A stretch of 64,000 bases of DNA from Bacteroidia bacterium. GTDB lineage: Bacteria > Bacteroidota > Bacteroidia > Bacteroidales > Prolixibacteraceae. Under the pieces are notes generated by a model, which was not told the DNA's origin, did no database searches, and saw only the letters and a list, made by a program, of their open reading frames with translations. The position numbers and the translations under genes are program-made. The stretch covers positions 37,341-101,340 of the forward strand of contig JANYKW010000022.1 of NCBI GenBank assembly GCA_025358025.1. Direction: 5' to 3'. This document shows positions 27,736 through 36,269 of this stretch, piece by piece (position 1 is the stretch's first letter; every line of letters starts with the position of its first letter).

Positions 27736-30184
27736 CTGGCAACTTATTCCACTCGCTCTGCTGTTCCTCTGTTTTTTCAGTTCCTTTGGACTGTCACAAT
27801 CCAACAATTTTAAAGGACGTGTCGTCAACAGGGAGGACCAGACGGCTCTTCCCTTTGTGCATCTGAAGTTTGATTCCGGCCACAGTGGAACCATTAGCAA
27901 TATTGATGGCAATTTCTCTGTTCCCGAATCTGTCAGGCAAATCCATTTCAGTTACATCGGCTTTAAACCCCTCACCATTACCATCAGAAAGCCCCTGGAA
28001 GAGAATTGGACGGTACAGATGGTCCCTGATGAGAAACTGCTCAGCACGGTTGAAGTTCACCCTGGCAGGGATCCAGCCCACAGGATCATGCAGCTGGTTT
28101 TAGACCATGCAAAAGAGAATGATCCGGATAATCTGGAAAGCTATCAATACACCTCCTACCATAAATTCTGGCTTTCGGCGGATGTGCCATCAGAGGATCA
28201 AATAAGTGGGAAAGTGAAAATAAATCCCAAGGAACTCGAAAAAATCCAGCAGCGGTTTGAGTCCAATCACATGTTGCTAACAGAGACGCTGAGTAAAAAA
28301 AAGTTCCTTAAACCCAATCACGAAAACGAAGAGATCATCTCTTCAAAAGTCACTGGTTTGGAAAAAGAAAGTTTCTCCATGCTTTCCTCACAACTTCAGG
28401 GACTTTCAATTTACAGGGAGAATTTCTCTTTACTCAGCAAAAACTACCTCTCTCCGATCAGCAAAACAGCGCTAAAAAACTATGCATTTATGATGGAGGA
28501 TACCTTGCAGATAAACCAGCAGGATACCGTCTACCTGATCAGGTTTCACCCCGCCAAAGACCGTAACTTCGACGGTTTGAAAGGTTTTTTGCATATCAAT
28601 ACCCATGGATATGCGGTCCAGAGTTTCATCGCAGAACCGGCCAATACGGAAAAAAAGGATCTCTACGCTTCAATCTGGCAACATTACGAGCTGCTTGAAT
28701 CAGGTAATTGGTTCCCGGCAGAATTGAATGCAGCCATTAATTTTAAAATGACCACTTCACTTCCCGTTGATTCGCTGCATAAAAAGAGAAAACCAGTGGA
28801 ACTTTCAATCACTGCCAACAGCCGGTCTTATCTGTACCAGAGTACAGTGAATTTGCCGCTTGATATAAAATCATTTCCAAAATACGGTCTGACAGTTTCA
28901 ACGGAGAGTAAAGACTCGCTCACGAAAAAAAATGACTTCCGATATATTCCCCTGACAGCCAAAGACTCATTAACATACAAGTACATTGACAGTCTGGGGA
29001 ATAAAGTTCATTTAAACCAAAAAATGAAACTGCTGCATGCCCTCTCGCTGGGAACATTCCCCATAGGACCGGTCAGCATCAACTTCATGTACCTTTTCGG
29101 CTACAACATCAACGAGGGATACAAAATCGGACTCGGATTGGAAACCAACAGGAAATTCTCAAAATATTACGCGTTGGGCACTTATTTCACGTACGGAACC
29201 AAAGATGGTGTCTTCAGGCACGGCGAGTGGATCAGGATCTATCCAACCGGATATCCCGACATCAAAATTGAGCTAAGCTACAAAAATATTAAAAAGGAGT
29301 ATGGGGTTGAGGAGATGCTCACCGACATGGATATTTTCGAACCTGAATATTTCAGGTCGCTGTTGATAGAAAACATGTACCTGACCAAAAATTTCACTTT
29401 GGGTGCAGAGATACGCCCCATCGAGCCCCTAAATCTGAAACTCTTTGTGGATCAGGCAAATAATTTCAGACTTTCTTACGGTAATTTTACTGTTCCGGTT
29501 TGGGATTCGTTTCAATTAACCAGGGCCGGATTTGAGGCCAGGTACTCACCAGGGATTACGTTCCTTCACGATCCTGAAGAGCTGATTCAGAGTTCACCTC
29601 CCAAATCTGACATATATTTAACCTTGATTCAGGGATTGAGTTTATTAAACAGTGAATATCAATTTACAAAAATTGACACCAAAGCCAAGTTTAACATCAG
29701 ACTATCTGCCATGGGAACCACCTCAATGATGATCAGGGCCGGAAAAATTTTCAACGCGGCACCCATTACAGACTGGTTTCACGGATATGGCAGTTTTTCC
29801 GGAGATTTTACCCTGTTGGCTCCTTTTTCATTCGCGACAATGCGTCTGAATGAGTTCTCCGCCGATCAGTATGCTGTCCTTCACCTCCGGCACAATTTTG
29901 GAAGCGGATTTATCCCTTCCTGGTATTTTATCCGACCTGAACTTGCTTTGGCTCAAAACATAGGAATTGGATCTTTGAAACAGCAATATACTGATGAATC
30001 TGGTGCCACAGATTTCAGAAAAGGATATTATGAGTCAGGAATTGAACTGAACAGGATTATTAATTCAAACTTTGTGGGATTCGGATTTGGAACCTACTAC
30101 AGGTACGGGCCCTACAGAATCGGCATACCAGCCCAGAATTTCGCCTATAAATTTACGATCAATTTCAAATTTTCAGGAAAATAG
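27710..30184 (+). CDS. DUF5686 / carboxypeptidase-regulatory-like outer-membrane protein
   Basis: An 824-residue protein. A hydrophobic N-terminal stretch (LIPLALLFLCFFSSFGLSQS) is a signal peptide. It is followed by a CarboxypepD_reg-like beta-sandwich (FKGRVVNREDQTALPFVHLK). The large remainder is the DUF5686 region, with an alternating hydrophobic beta-strand pattern and a terminal strand ending in FTINFKFSGK, as expected for a beta-barrel in the outer membrane. There are no TonB-dependent plug motifs. It is the last gene of the sigma-factor operon. Its transport or surface role is unknown. Confidence 0.85.
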   Translation: MNYRRTKNNWQLIPLALLFLCFFSSFGLSQSNNFKGRVVNREDQTALPFVHLKFDSGHSGTISNIDGNFSVPESVRQIHFSYIGFKPLTITIRKPLEENWTVQMVPDEKLLSTVEVHPGRDPAHRIMQLVLDHAKENDPDNLESYQYTSYHKFWLSADVPSEDQISGKVKINPKELEKIQQRFESNHMLLTETLSKKKFLKPNHENEEIISSKVTGLEKESFSMLSSQLQGLSIYRENFSLLSKNYLSPISKTALKNYAFMMEDTLQINQQDTVYLIRFHPAKDRNFDGLKGFLHINTHGYAVQSFIAEPANTEKKDLYASIWQHYELLESGNWFPAELNAAINFKMTTSLPVDSLHKKRKPVELSITANSRSYLYQSTVNLPLDIKSFPKYGLTVSTESKDSLTKKNDFRYIPLTAKDSLTYKYIDSLGNKVHLNQKMKLLHALSLGTFPIGPVSINFMYLFGYNINEGYKIGLGLETNRKFSKYYALGTYFTYGTKDGVFRHGEWIRIYPTGYPDIKIELSYKNIKKEYGVEEMLTDMDIFEPEYFRSLLIENMYLTKNFTLGAEIRPIEPLNLKLFVDQANNFRLSYGNFTVPVWDSFQLTRAGFEARYSPGITFLHDPEELIQSSPPKSDIYLTLIQGLSLLNSEYQFTKIDTKAKFNIRLSAMGTTSMMIRAGKIFNAAPITDWFHGYGSFSGDFTLLAPFSFATMRLNEFSADQYAVLHLRHNFGSGFIPSWYFIRPELALAQNIGIGSLKQQYTDESGATDFRKGYYESGIELNRIINSNFVGFGFGTYYRYGPYRIGIPAQNFAYKFTINFKFSGK

Positions 30185-30210
30185 CGTTGCAGTAAGATTT
30201 AAAATTGCTT

Positions 30211-30348
30211 CTATTTGGAGACTCCCTTATAAATACGTCCTTTTTTGCTGTTGATAAAATCCTGGACTTTTTGGGAAGCCACCCCGCAAACCGGAGATTT
30301 CAGGACAAAGAAGCAGACGAGCAAAAGAGAAGAAAGTTTGGGTTTCAT
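30211..30348 (-). CDS. Possible small secreted peptide, 45 residues
   Basis: A minus-strand ATG frame downstream of the ABC permease, in a 230-bp gap. It starts with MKPKLSSLLLVCFFVLKS and a likely cleavage around CGVASQ, leaving about 20 residues (QDFINSKKGRIYKGVSK). A hairpin (CAGGTATTC/GAATACCTG, 30350-30376) sits directly before the ATG. A signal peptide by chance in so short a frame is uncommon but possible. It may also be the start of a decayed secreted-protein gene. Confidence 0.35.
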   Translation of the reverse strand: MKPKLSSLLLVCFFVLKSPVCGVASQKVQDFINSKKGRIYKGVSK

Positions 30349-30418
30349 TCAGGTATTCATCGTTATAGAATACCTGTACTACGAATAGAAGAGACCATTG
30401 TTACAAATGCACCAATCC

Positions 30419-31666
30419 CTATTCATACCTCAACGCCTCGATCGGATCGAGCCTGGCTGCCTTTACTGCAGGAATTACCCCGGAGGCAAAGCTCACCAAA
30501 AGACAAACGGTTACCCCGCCAATCATCCAGTTCCAGGGGATGATGAAGGCGCTCCCTATAAACAATGAGATCAGGTTGCCGGCAAGGATGCCCAAAAGAA
30601 TCCCCAATGCACCACCCAATTGTCCTATCACAATGGATTCGATCAAAAACTGTTGCCTGATGGTAGCTGAGTTGGCACCAATGGCTTTCCGGATACCGAT
30701 CTCCCGGGTCCGTTCTGCAACGGTTACAAGCAGAATATTCATCAGTCCGATGGCTGCGCCCAGCAAGGTGATGACACCAATCACAGTTGCAGCCATGGTC
30801 ACATATTTTATATTGTCGAGAAGAATATTGACCAGGTTATCACTTTTTTCAATGATAAAATCGGTATCATCATTGACGTTCAGTCCACGAATATTGCGGA
30901 ATACTCCCTCCGCCTCTCCGGTCGCTGCATCCATTAACTGGGCTGAATTAGGGTGTATACTGATCCTGAAGTTCATGTTTGGCCGTGCAAAATACTGCCT
31001 GACATTAGAAAAAGGAATAAAAACAAGTCTGTCGCCAGTCTCACCAAATCCGCTCCCCTTCGATTGCAAGATTCCGATTATCGTATATTTTCCACTTCCG
31101 ATAGAGAGCAGTTTTCCAAGAGGCTCAGTGCCCTTCGGAAAAATTTTGGGGACCATTTCGGCCCCTATCAAAGCGACATTGATGCCGTCGTAAGCCTCCT
31201 GCATCGAGATGTTTCGACCCTTGTCGATATCAAAACCTGCAGTTTGAAGGTAGTTTTCATCGATGCCTCGGACAATTACGTTGGGATTACTCTTTTTAGA
31301 CTCGTATTTAACTGTCGCGGTATTGGTTGCCATCACTGAAATCGATACCGATGCTGGAAATTGGTATTGCTCCCTAAAATCCTTAGCCTGAAAATAGCTG
31401 ATGTAACTGTAATTTTTGGACCGGTAGCGCTGATTGCCAATCTGAATTCTCAAACCTCTGCTCTGGATTGAAAAAGTATTTGCTCCCAAACGGGTAAAGT
31501 CGGCAGTGATGGCATTTTTGATCGAATCGATGGCCGTAAGGATACCTACCAACGCAGAAATACCAACAGCAATAATCATGATGGTTAGCACAGAACGGAG
31601 CAGATTGCCGCGAATGGACTGAAATGCAATGCTAATATTTTCGACAACCAATGGTTTAAATAACAT
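30419..31666 (-). CDS. ABC transporter permease, MacB/FtsX-like
   Basis: A 415-residue inner-membrane permease of the MacB/FtsX type. One N-terminal helix (LLRSVLTIMIIAVGISALVG) is followed by a periplasmic MacB_PCD-like domain of about 230 residues (IQSRGLRIQIGNQRYRSKNY) and three C-terminal helices with the FtsX motif VAERTREIGIRKAIGA. It lacks its own ATP-binding domain, and no ATPase gene is adjacent; a LolD-type ATPase at 17.8 kb is in the window but not linked. The substrate is unknown. Confidence 0.88.
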   Translation of the reverse strand: MLFKPLVVENISIAFQSIRGNLLRSVLTIMIIAVGISALVGILTAIDSIKNAITADFTRLGANTFSIQSRGLRIQIGNQRYRSKNYSYISYFQAKDFREQYQFPASVSISVMATNTATVKYESKKSNPNVIVRGIDENYLQTAGFDIDKGRNISMQEAYDGINVALIGAEMVPKIFPKGTEPLGKLLSIGSGKYTIIGILQSKGSGFGETGDRLVFIPFSNVRQYFARPNMNFRISIHPNSAQLMDAATGEAEGVFRNIRGLNVNDDTDFIIEKSDNLVNILLDNIKYVTMAATVIGVITLLGAAIGLMNILLVTVAERTREIGIRKAIGANSATIRQQFLIESIVIGQLGGALGILLGILAGNLISLFIGSAFIIPWNWMIGGVTVCLLVSFASGVIPAVKAARLDPIEALRYE

Positions 31667-31813
31667 AACCTGAAATTAGAGTAACGACAAGGTAGAATTT
31701 TTTTTAACATCTTAAACATGGATTAACGATATTATTCACCAAAAAAAAGCCAATTTTGCAGATGAAAAATTGCATCGCAACTTCGGTTTTAAAAATTAAA
31801 TATTTGACTGACT

Positions 31814-34075
31814 ATGGCATACGACATTGAAATGATACAAAGAGTCTACGCTGATTTTCCACATAAAACTGAACAGCTTAGAAAACTACTGGGAAGATCT
31901 GTCACCCTGACAGAAAAAATACTCTATGCTCACCTGTCCGAAGAACTTCCGGTTCTTCCTTTTGAGCGTGGCATCTCTTACGTAAATTTTAATCCTGATC
32001 GTGTTGCCATGCAGGATGCGACTGCCCAGATGGCCCTGCTTCAGTTTATGCAGGCCGGGAAAGACGAGGCTGCTGTTCCCTCAACCGTCCATTGTGATCA
32101 CCTGATCCTGGCCAGGGAGGGTGCCATCGCCGATCTGAAAAATGCAGAACATGTCAACAAGGAGGTTTACGATTTTCTGTCAACTGTTTCAAAGAGATAT
32201 GGCATTGGTTTCTGGAAACCAGGTGCCGGCATCATCCATCAGGTTGTACTTGAAAACTATGCTTTCCCTGGCGGGATGATGGTTGGAACAGACTCTCACA
32301 CCGTGAATGCAGGGGGATTGGGTATGGTTGCAATTGGTGTCGGAGGAGCTGATGCCGTTGACGTGATGACCGGTATACCATGGGAACTTAAATTTCCCAA
32401 ACTCATCGGTATTAAACTGACAGGCAAGCTAAAAGGATGGAGTTCCCCGAAAGATGTCATCCTGAAAGTAGCAGGACTACTTAGCGTAAAAGGAGGAACC
32501 GGCGCAATCGTTGAATATTTTGGTGAGGGCGCTTCAACCATCTCCTGTACCGGGAAAGGAACAATCTGCAACATGGGTGCCGAAATCGGAGCCACGACAT
32601 CCATATTCGGTTATGATCAGAATATGGCTAAATACCTCAGAGCCACCAGCCGGGCTGATATTGCAGAGATGGCCGATGGCATTTCAGCCTATCTGAACGG
32701 AGATCCGGAGGTTTATCAGCAACCGGAGAAATATTTTGATCAGCTCATCGAAATAAACCTCGCTGAACTGGAACCACACATCAACGGTCCTTTTACCCCC
32801 GATTTAGCCACGCCGCTATCACAATTCAAAACTCTTGCCAAAGAAAAGAACTGGCCGCTCGAAATGCAGGTAGGCCTAATCGGCTCCTGTACCAACTCAT
32901 CCTATGAAGACATTAGCAGAGCAGCATCTGTTGCACTTCAGGCCAATGCGAAGAATCTGAAAGTAAAGGCAAAATTCACAGTCACACCAGGCTCTGAACT
33001 GGTAAGATATACTGTCGACCGTGATCAGTTCCTGAAAGCTTTTGAATCAATCGGAGGAGTAGTGCTTGCCAATGCCTGCGGACCTTGTATCGGGCAGTGG
33101 GCCCGTGAAAATGCAGACCAACTTCCCGAAAACTCCATCATGACCTCCTTCAACCGGAATTTTGCCAAAAGGACAGACGGTAATCCTAAGACCCACGGCT
33201 TTGTAGCTTCCCCAGAGATTGTTACAGCCTTCGCCATTGCCGGAACTCTTGACTTCAATCCTGAAACCGACTATCTGATCAACGAGGCAGGGGAAAAAGT
33301 TAAGCTTGATATACCTCACGGTGATGATCTGCCGGCAAAAGGATTTGCAGCAGAAGATACCGGTCTGATTCCACCATCCAAAGAGTTCAGACACCTTAAA
33401 ATCTCCGTTGATCCTAAATCAGACAGGTTACAGTTGCTTGAACCTTTTCAACCCTGGAACGGGGAAGATCTGACACAACTTTCATTGCTGATCAAAGCCC
33501 GTGGGAAATGCACTACAGACCATATTTCAATGGCAGGACCCTGGTTAACTTTCAGGGGGCACCTCGATAACATCTCCAACAACATGCTGATTGGCGCCGT
33601 CAATGATACCAACGGAAAAACCAACACGGTTCTTAACCAGGTGACAGGCGATTACGGTACAGTTCCTGATACTGCCCGATTTTACAAAAAATCCGGAATT
33701 GGTTCCATCGTGGTGGGTGACGAAAATTACGGGGAAGGATCCTCACGCGAGCATGCAGCCATGGAACCACGCCATCTTGGGGTAAGAGCTGTTATTACCC
33801 GCTCTTTCGCACGTATTCACGAAACGAATCTTAAAAAACAGGGAATGCTGGCGCTGACTTTTGCAAACCCCGAAGATTATAACCTGATTCAGGAACAAGA
33901 CAGGATAGATATCCTCGGATTGAAAAATTTCTCAGAAGGGACACCTCTAAAATTGGTTTTACACCATCATGATAAATCTGTTGATGAAATTTGGGCAAAA
34001 CATACTTACAATGACCAACAGATCAAATGGTTCCAGTGTGGTTCCTGCCTCAATTACATCAAAGAAAGCCACTGA
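31814..34075 (+). CDS. acnA: Aconitate hydratase
   Basis: A 753-residue aconitase of the mitochondrial-like type, interconverting citrate and isocitrate. The [4Fe-4S] ligands are seen in [11 protein letters not shown] (near residue 357) and [11 protein letters not shown] (near residue 421). The N-terminal region has [10 protein letters not shown] and [14 protein letters not shown], and the C-terminal swivel domain has [32 protein letters not shown] and [19 protein letters not shown]. It is transcribed alone and followed by a 46-bp hairpin. No citrate synthase or isocitrate dehydrogenase lies next to it. Confidence 0.97.
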   Translation: MAYDIEMIQRVYADFPHKTEQLRKLLGRSVTLTEKILYAHLSEELPVLPFERGISYVNFNPDRVAMQDATAQMALLQFMQAGKDEAAVPSTVHCDHLILAREGAIADLKNAEHVNKEVYDFLSTVSKRYGIGFWKPGAGIIHQVVLENYAFPGGMMVGTDSHTVNAGGLGMVAIGVGGADAVDVMTGIPWELKFPKLIGIKLTGKLKGWSSPKDVILKVAGLLSVKGGTGAIVEYFGEGASTISCTGKGTICNMGAEIGATTSIFGYDQNMAKYLRATSRADIAEMADGISAYLNGDPEVYQQPEKYFDQLIEINLAELEPHINGPFTPDLATPLSQFKTLAKEKNWPLEMQVGLIGSCTNSSYEDISRAASVALQANAKNLKVKAKFTVTPGSELVRYTVDRDQFLKAFESIGGVVLANACGPCIGQWARENADQLPENSIMTSFNRNFAKRTDGNPKTHGFVASPEIVTAFAIAGTLDFNPETDYLINEAGEKVKLDIPHGDDLPAKGFAAEDTGLIPPSKEFRHLKISVDPKSDRLQLLEPFQPWNGEDLTQLSLLIKARGKCTTDHISMAGPWLTFRGHLDNISNNMLIGAVNDTNGKTNTVLNQVTGDYGTVPDTARFYKKSGIGSIVVGDENYGEGSSREHAAMEPRHLGVRAVITRSFARIHETNLKKQGMLALTFANPEDYNLIQEQDRIDILGLKNFSEGTPLKLVLHHHDKSVDEIWAKHTYNDQQIKWFQCGSCLNYIKESH

Positions 34076-34086
34076 GCAGGAAGTTT

Positions 34087-34132
34087 ATCAAACAACAGCG
34101 ACCGGGAAATTTCCCGGCCGCTGTTGTTTGAT
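34087..34132. terminator. Long hairpin after aconitase
   Basis: Arms of 23 bp (34087-34109 and 34110-34132) match with one G-T mismatch and no loop: CAACAGCGACCGGG / CCCGGCCGCTGTTG. It starts 11 bp after the acnA stop. It lacks a long T-tract (TTTGAT follows), so it may act as an mRNA-stabilising hairpin or terminator in either direction. Confidence 0.6.
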
Positions 34133-34235
34133 CAGCTATGCTAACCGACTGATAGAATGATCCTACTCAGATTTGTTTGAAAAATTAACATTTTTTAATA
34201 CAATAATTGAACAACTTCATTCATTACCCGATAAA

Positions 34236-34268
34236 TTTGAATAGTGTTACGGGTAACTTTTACATTTG
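34236..34268 (+). promoter_or_regulatory. Bacteroidota-type promoter of the small ORF at 34293
   Basis: TTTG at 34236-34239 and TACATTTG at 34261-34268 are 21 bp apart and match the -33 / -7 consensus. The predicted start is about 34275, giving a leader of about 18 nt before the ATG at 34293. Confidence 0.65.
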
Positions 34269-34292
34269 TTAATCTCCAAAAAGTGGTCAACT

Positions 34293-34481
34293 ATGAAGAA
34301 GCGCTCCAATTCTTATATTAAGATGACTAATATAAACATGTCTGACTTTAAAATGAGTAATTTGCAAAACGACACGGATTTACTCCTGGACGAGAACACT
34401 GAAATGATGAGTGTTATGAACGATCTGGGCGAACTTGAAGATTTAACAGCGTTATACGGCGACAAAAACGATATCATCTGA
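34293..34481 (+). CDS. Small acidic protein, 62 residues, unknown family
   Basis: Starts MKKRSNSYIKMTNINMSDFK and is then Met-, Asp- and Glu-rich, ending in LTALYGDKNDII. No domain, membrane helix or signal peptide is seen. A well-formed promoter lies directly upstream, which supports transcription. It ends 124 bp before miaA and could be co-transcribed with it. A longer frame from 34266 overlaps the promoter and is rejected. Confidence 0.5.
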   Translation: MKKRSNSYIKMTNINMSDFKMSNLQNDTDLLLDENTEMMSVMNDLGELEDLTALYGDKNDII

Positions 34482-34605
34482 TGTCTGTTTTTTAAAGTTC
34501 GCAAATTGAAGATAACAAATCTCACAAATGTTATTCTTTTGATCAACATTCGAACATTTACCAGTTCAATTCCAGTCGTCCATTTATCTGAAACTTCTTC
34601 CACGC

Positions 34606-35511
34606 TTGAACAAAATATCTGCTCCTACGCTGATTGTGCTTCTCGGTCCGACCGGGGTGGGAAAAACAGAGCTTAGTATCTGTATTGCCAAATTTTTCCA
34701 AACAGAAATTATCTCCTGCGACTCCAGGCAACTCTACAGGGAAATGTCTATCGGAACTGCAGTCCCTGACAAGAAGTTGCAGGATGTGGTTCAGCACCAT
34801 TTCATTCAATCTCACTCAATCACTGATCGTTACAATGCTGCAAGGTTCGAGACGGATGCGCTTGCGCTGTTAAAAAATCTGTTCCAAAAGCATTCAGTTG
34901 TACTGATGACCGGTGGTTCTATGCTTTACATCGATGCGGTTTGCAAAGGAATTGATGAATTGCCGGATATTGATCCGGAACTCAGATCTACCTTGGTGGA
35001 ACGGATGAAAGAGGAAGGCATCGAAAATTTAAGGACTGAACTCAAATTACTCGATCCTGCATATTACCGCGAAGTCGATCTTCAAAATCCGGCACGGATC
35101 AGTCATGCGCTGGAAATTTGCTACATGACCGGTAAACCATTTTCATCCCAACGCACCAGAACCAGCAAAGAGCGGAATTTTCGGATTCTGAAAATTGGCC
35201 TTAACCTCGACCGTACCGAACTATATGACCGGATCAATACGCGGGTCGACACAATGATGCTTGCAGGCATGGAGGAGGAAGCCAGACATCTCTTCCCCTA
35301 CCGTGATTTGAACAATGTTCATACTGTCGGCTATCGTGAACTTTTCGACTATTTTGACGGACTTTGTACGCGGGAAGAAGCGGTGGAGAAGATCAAGGCG
35401 AACTCCCGGAAATATGCCAGGAAACAACTAACCTGGTTTAGAAAAGATCCTGCAATCCACTGGTTTCATCCGAATCAAACTACCGAAATACTTGAATTTC
35501 TTTCAAATTAA
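34606..35511 (+). CDS. miaA: tRNA dimethylallyltransferase MiaA
   Basis: A 301-residue enzyme that adds a dimethylallyl group to N6 of A37 in tRNAs reading UNN codons. P-loop LLGPTGVGKTELS, DSRQLYREMSIGTAVPD and RKQLTWFRKDP are typical. No ATG lies in frame near the N terminus: the frame opens at TTG 34606 (MNKISAPTLIVLLGPTG), with an alternative GTG inside the P-loop strand, so a TTG start is the best choice. Ends at a bidirectional hairpin. Confidence 0.95.
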   Translation: MNKISAPTLIVLLGPTGVGKTELSICIAKFFQTEIISCDSRQLYREMSIGTAVPDKKLQDVVQHHFIQSHSITDRYNAARFETDALALLKNLFQKHSVVLMTGGSMLYIDAVCKGIDELPDIDPELRSTLVERMKEEGIENLRTELKLLDPAYYREVDLQNPARISHALEICYMTGKPFSSQRTRTSKERNFRILKIGLNLDRTELYDRINTRVDTMMLAGMEEEARHLFPYRDLNNVHTVGYRELFDYFDGLCTREEAVEKIKANSRKYARKQLTWFRKDPAIHWFHPNQTTEILEFLSN

Positions 35512-35514
35512 AAA

Positions 35515-35531
35515 AAGCCGGATCCCGGCTT
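35515..35531. terminator. Bidirectional terminator between miaA and the acidic protein gene
   Basis: Arms AAGCCGG and CCGGCTT with a 3-nt loop. It is flanked by runs of A on the left and a T-rich stretch on the right, so it can end transcripts from both convergent genes. Confidence 0.7.
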
Positions 35532-35534
35532 CTT

Positions 35535-35897
35535 TTAATTTTCATCATCATCATCATCCTCATCGTCGTTGGGTTCATCTGCGATATCCTCCACATCATC
35601 CTCATCATCACCCCCTTCAAAACCCTGGAGGGCAAAATCATCCCTTAAAATACCATCATCTCCAAAATCTTCATCGTTCTCAATGATATCATAAGCCTCT
35701 GCAAGAGTCATCCTGACCAGATAATGAAAATCTTCGGTTTCGTATGGCAAAGCAGATACAACTTTACCTTTGGCATCAATATAAGTAATAAGACTACCTG
35801 CAAAACCCTGTGGATAATTCAGTTTAATTTGCCCTTGAATATCCAGTGGCAGCTTATCGTAATCTTTTACTAAGCGTGGTTTGTTGCTAGGTGCCAT
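35535..35897 (-). CDS. Conserved Bacteroidota protein with acidic tail
   Basis: A 120-residue soluble protein. The conserved part is MAPSNKPRLVKDYDKLPLDI, FAGSLITYIDAKGKVVSALP and LVRMTLAEAYDIIEND, which I recognise as a small Bacteroidota family of unknown function, sometimes annotated loosely as DNA primase without support. The last 30 residues are almost all Asp and Glu. Convergent with miaA across a shared terminator. A basic partner such as RNA polymerase or a nucleic-acid-binding protein is possible for the tail, but nothing here proves it. Confidence 0.7.
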   Translation of the reverse strand: MAPSNKPRLVKDYDKLPLDIQGQIKLNYPQGFAGSLITYIDAKGKVVSALPYETEDFHYLVRMTLAEAYDIIENDEDFGDDGILRDDFALQGFEGGDDEDDVEDIADEPNDDEDDDDDEN

Positions 35898-36269
35898 AGG
35901 TGAAAATATTTTATTCTATTAGTATTTAACAAGATACGCTAATTTTGCAATCTATCAGTTACGGTTTAAAAAGTGATGCAAAATAGCAATTCATTAAATT
36001 TATACACTATTTTATCGGAAAATTATTTATTAATTAATAATCCGGATATAATAGGCTGATTTATCCAGATTTCATCTGTTCTAAAGTTAAAATCAGATCA
36101 TATGGGAACAACCAAAACAGCAAAATGTTTATTCATGCCTCCGGACTGTTAATAATATGTTTTTAATTACCCCAATGGAATGGAAGATCATACAAAGTAA
36201 TTTGACTTTAGGGTATAAATGCTTAATTTTGTCCCTTTAAAAATTCATCCCGGTATAAATAATAATCGC
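35898..36269. other. Intergenic region of 372 bp before pheT
   Basis: No gene is supported. AT-rich. It holds the pheT promoter (36201-36231). I see no hairpin or known leader such as a T-box. Confidence 0.6.
36201..36231 (+). promoter_or_regulatory. Promoter of pheT
   Basis: TTTG at 36201-36204 and TAATTTTG at 36224-36231, spaced 19 bp, match the Bacteroidota -33 / -7 consensus exactly. The predicted leader before ATG 36270 is about 30 nt. Confidence 0.75.

Noticed and set aside
30205..30543. 112-codon plus-strand frame after the DUF5686 gene
   Set aside because: Overlaps the C terminus of the permease on the other strand and has Arg/Ser-rich random composition.
35492..35686. His-rich 64-codon plus-strand frame after miaA
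   Set aside because: It is the complement of the acidic Asp/Glu tail of the minus-strand protein, so the His/Pro richness is an artefact.
35898..36269. T-box or amino-acid leader before pheT
   Set aside because: No stem-loop series or T-box sequence; a standard promoter with a 30-nt leader explains the region.
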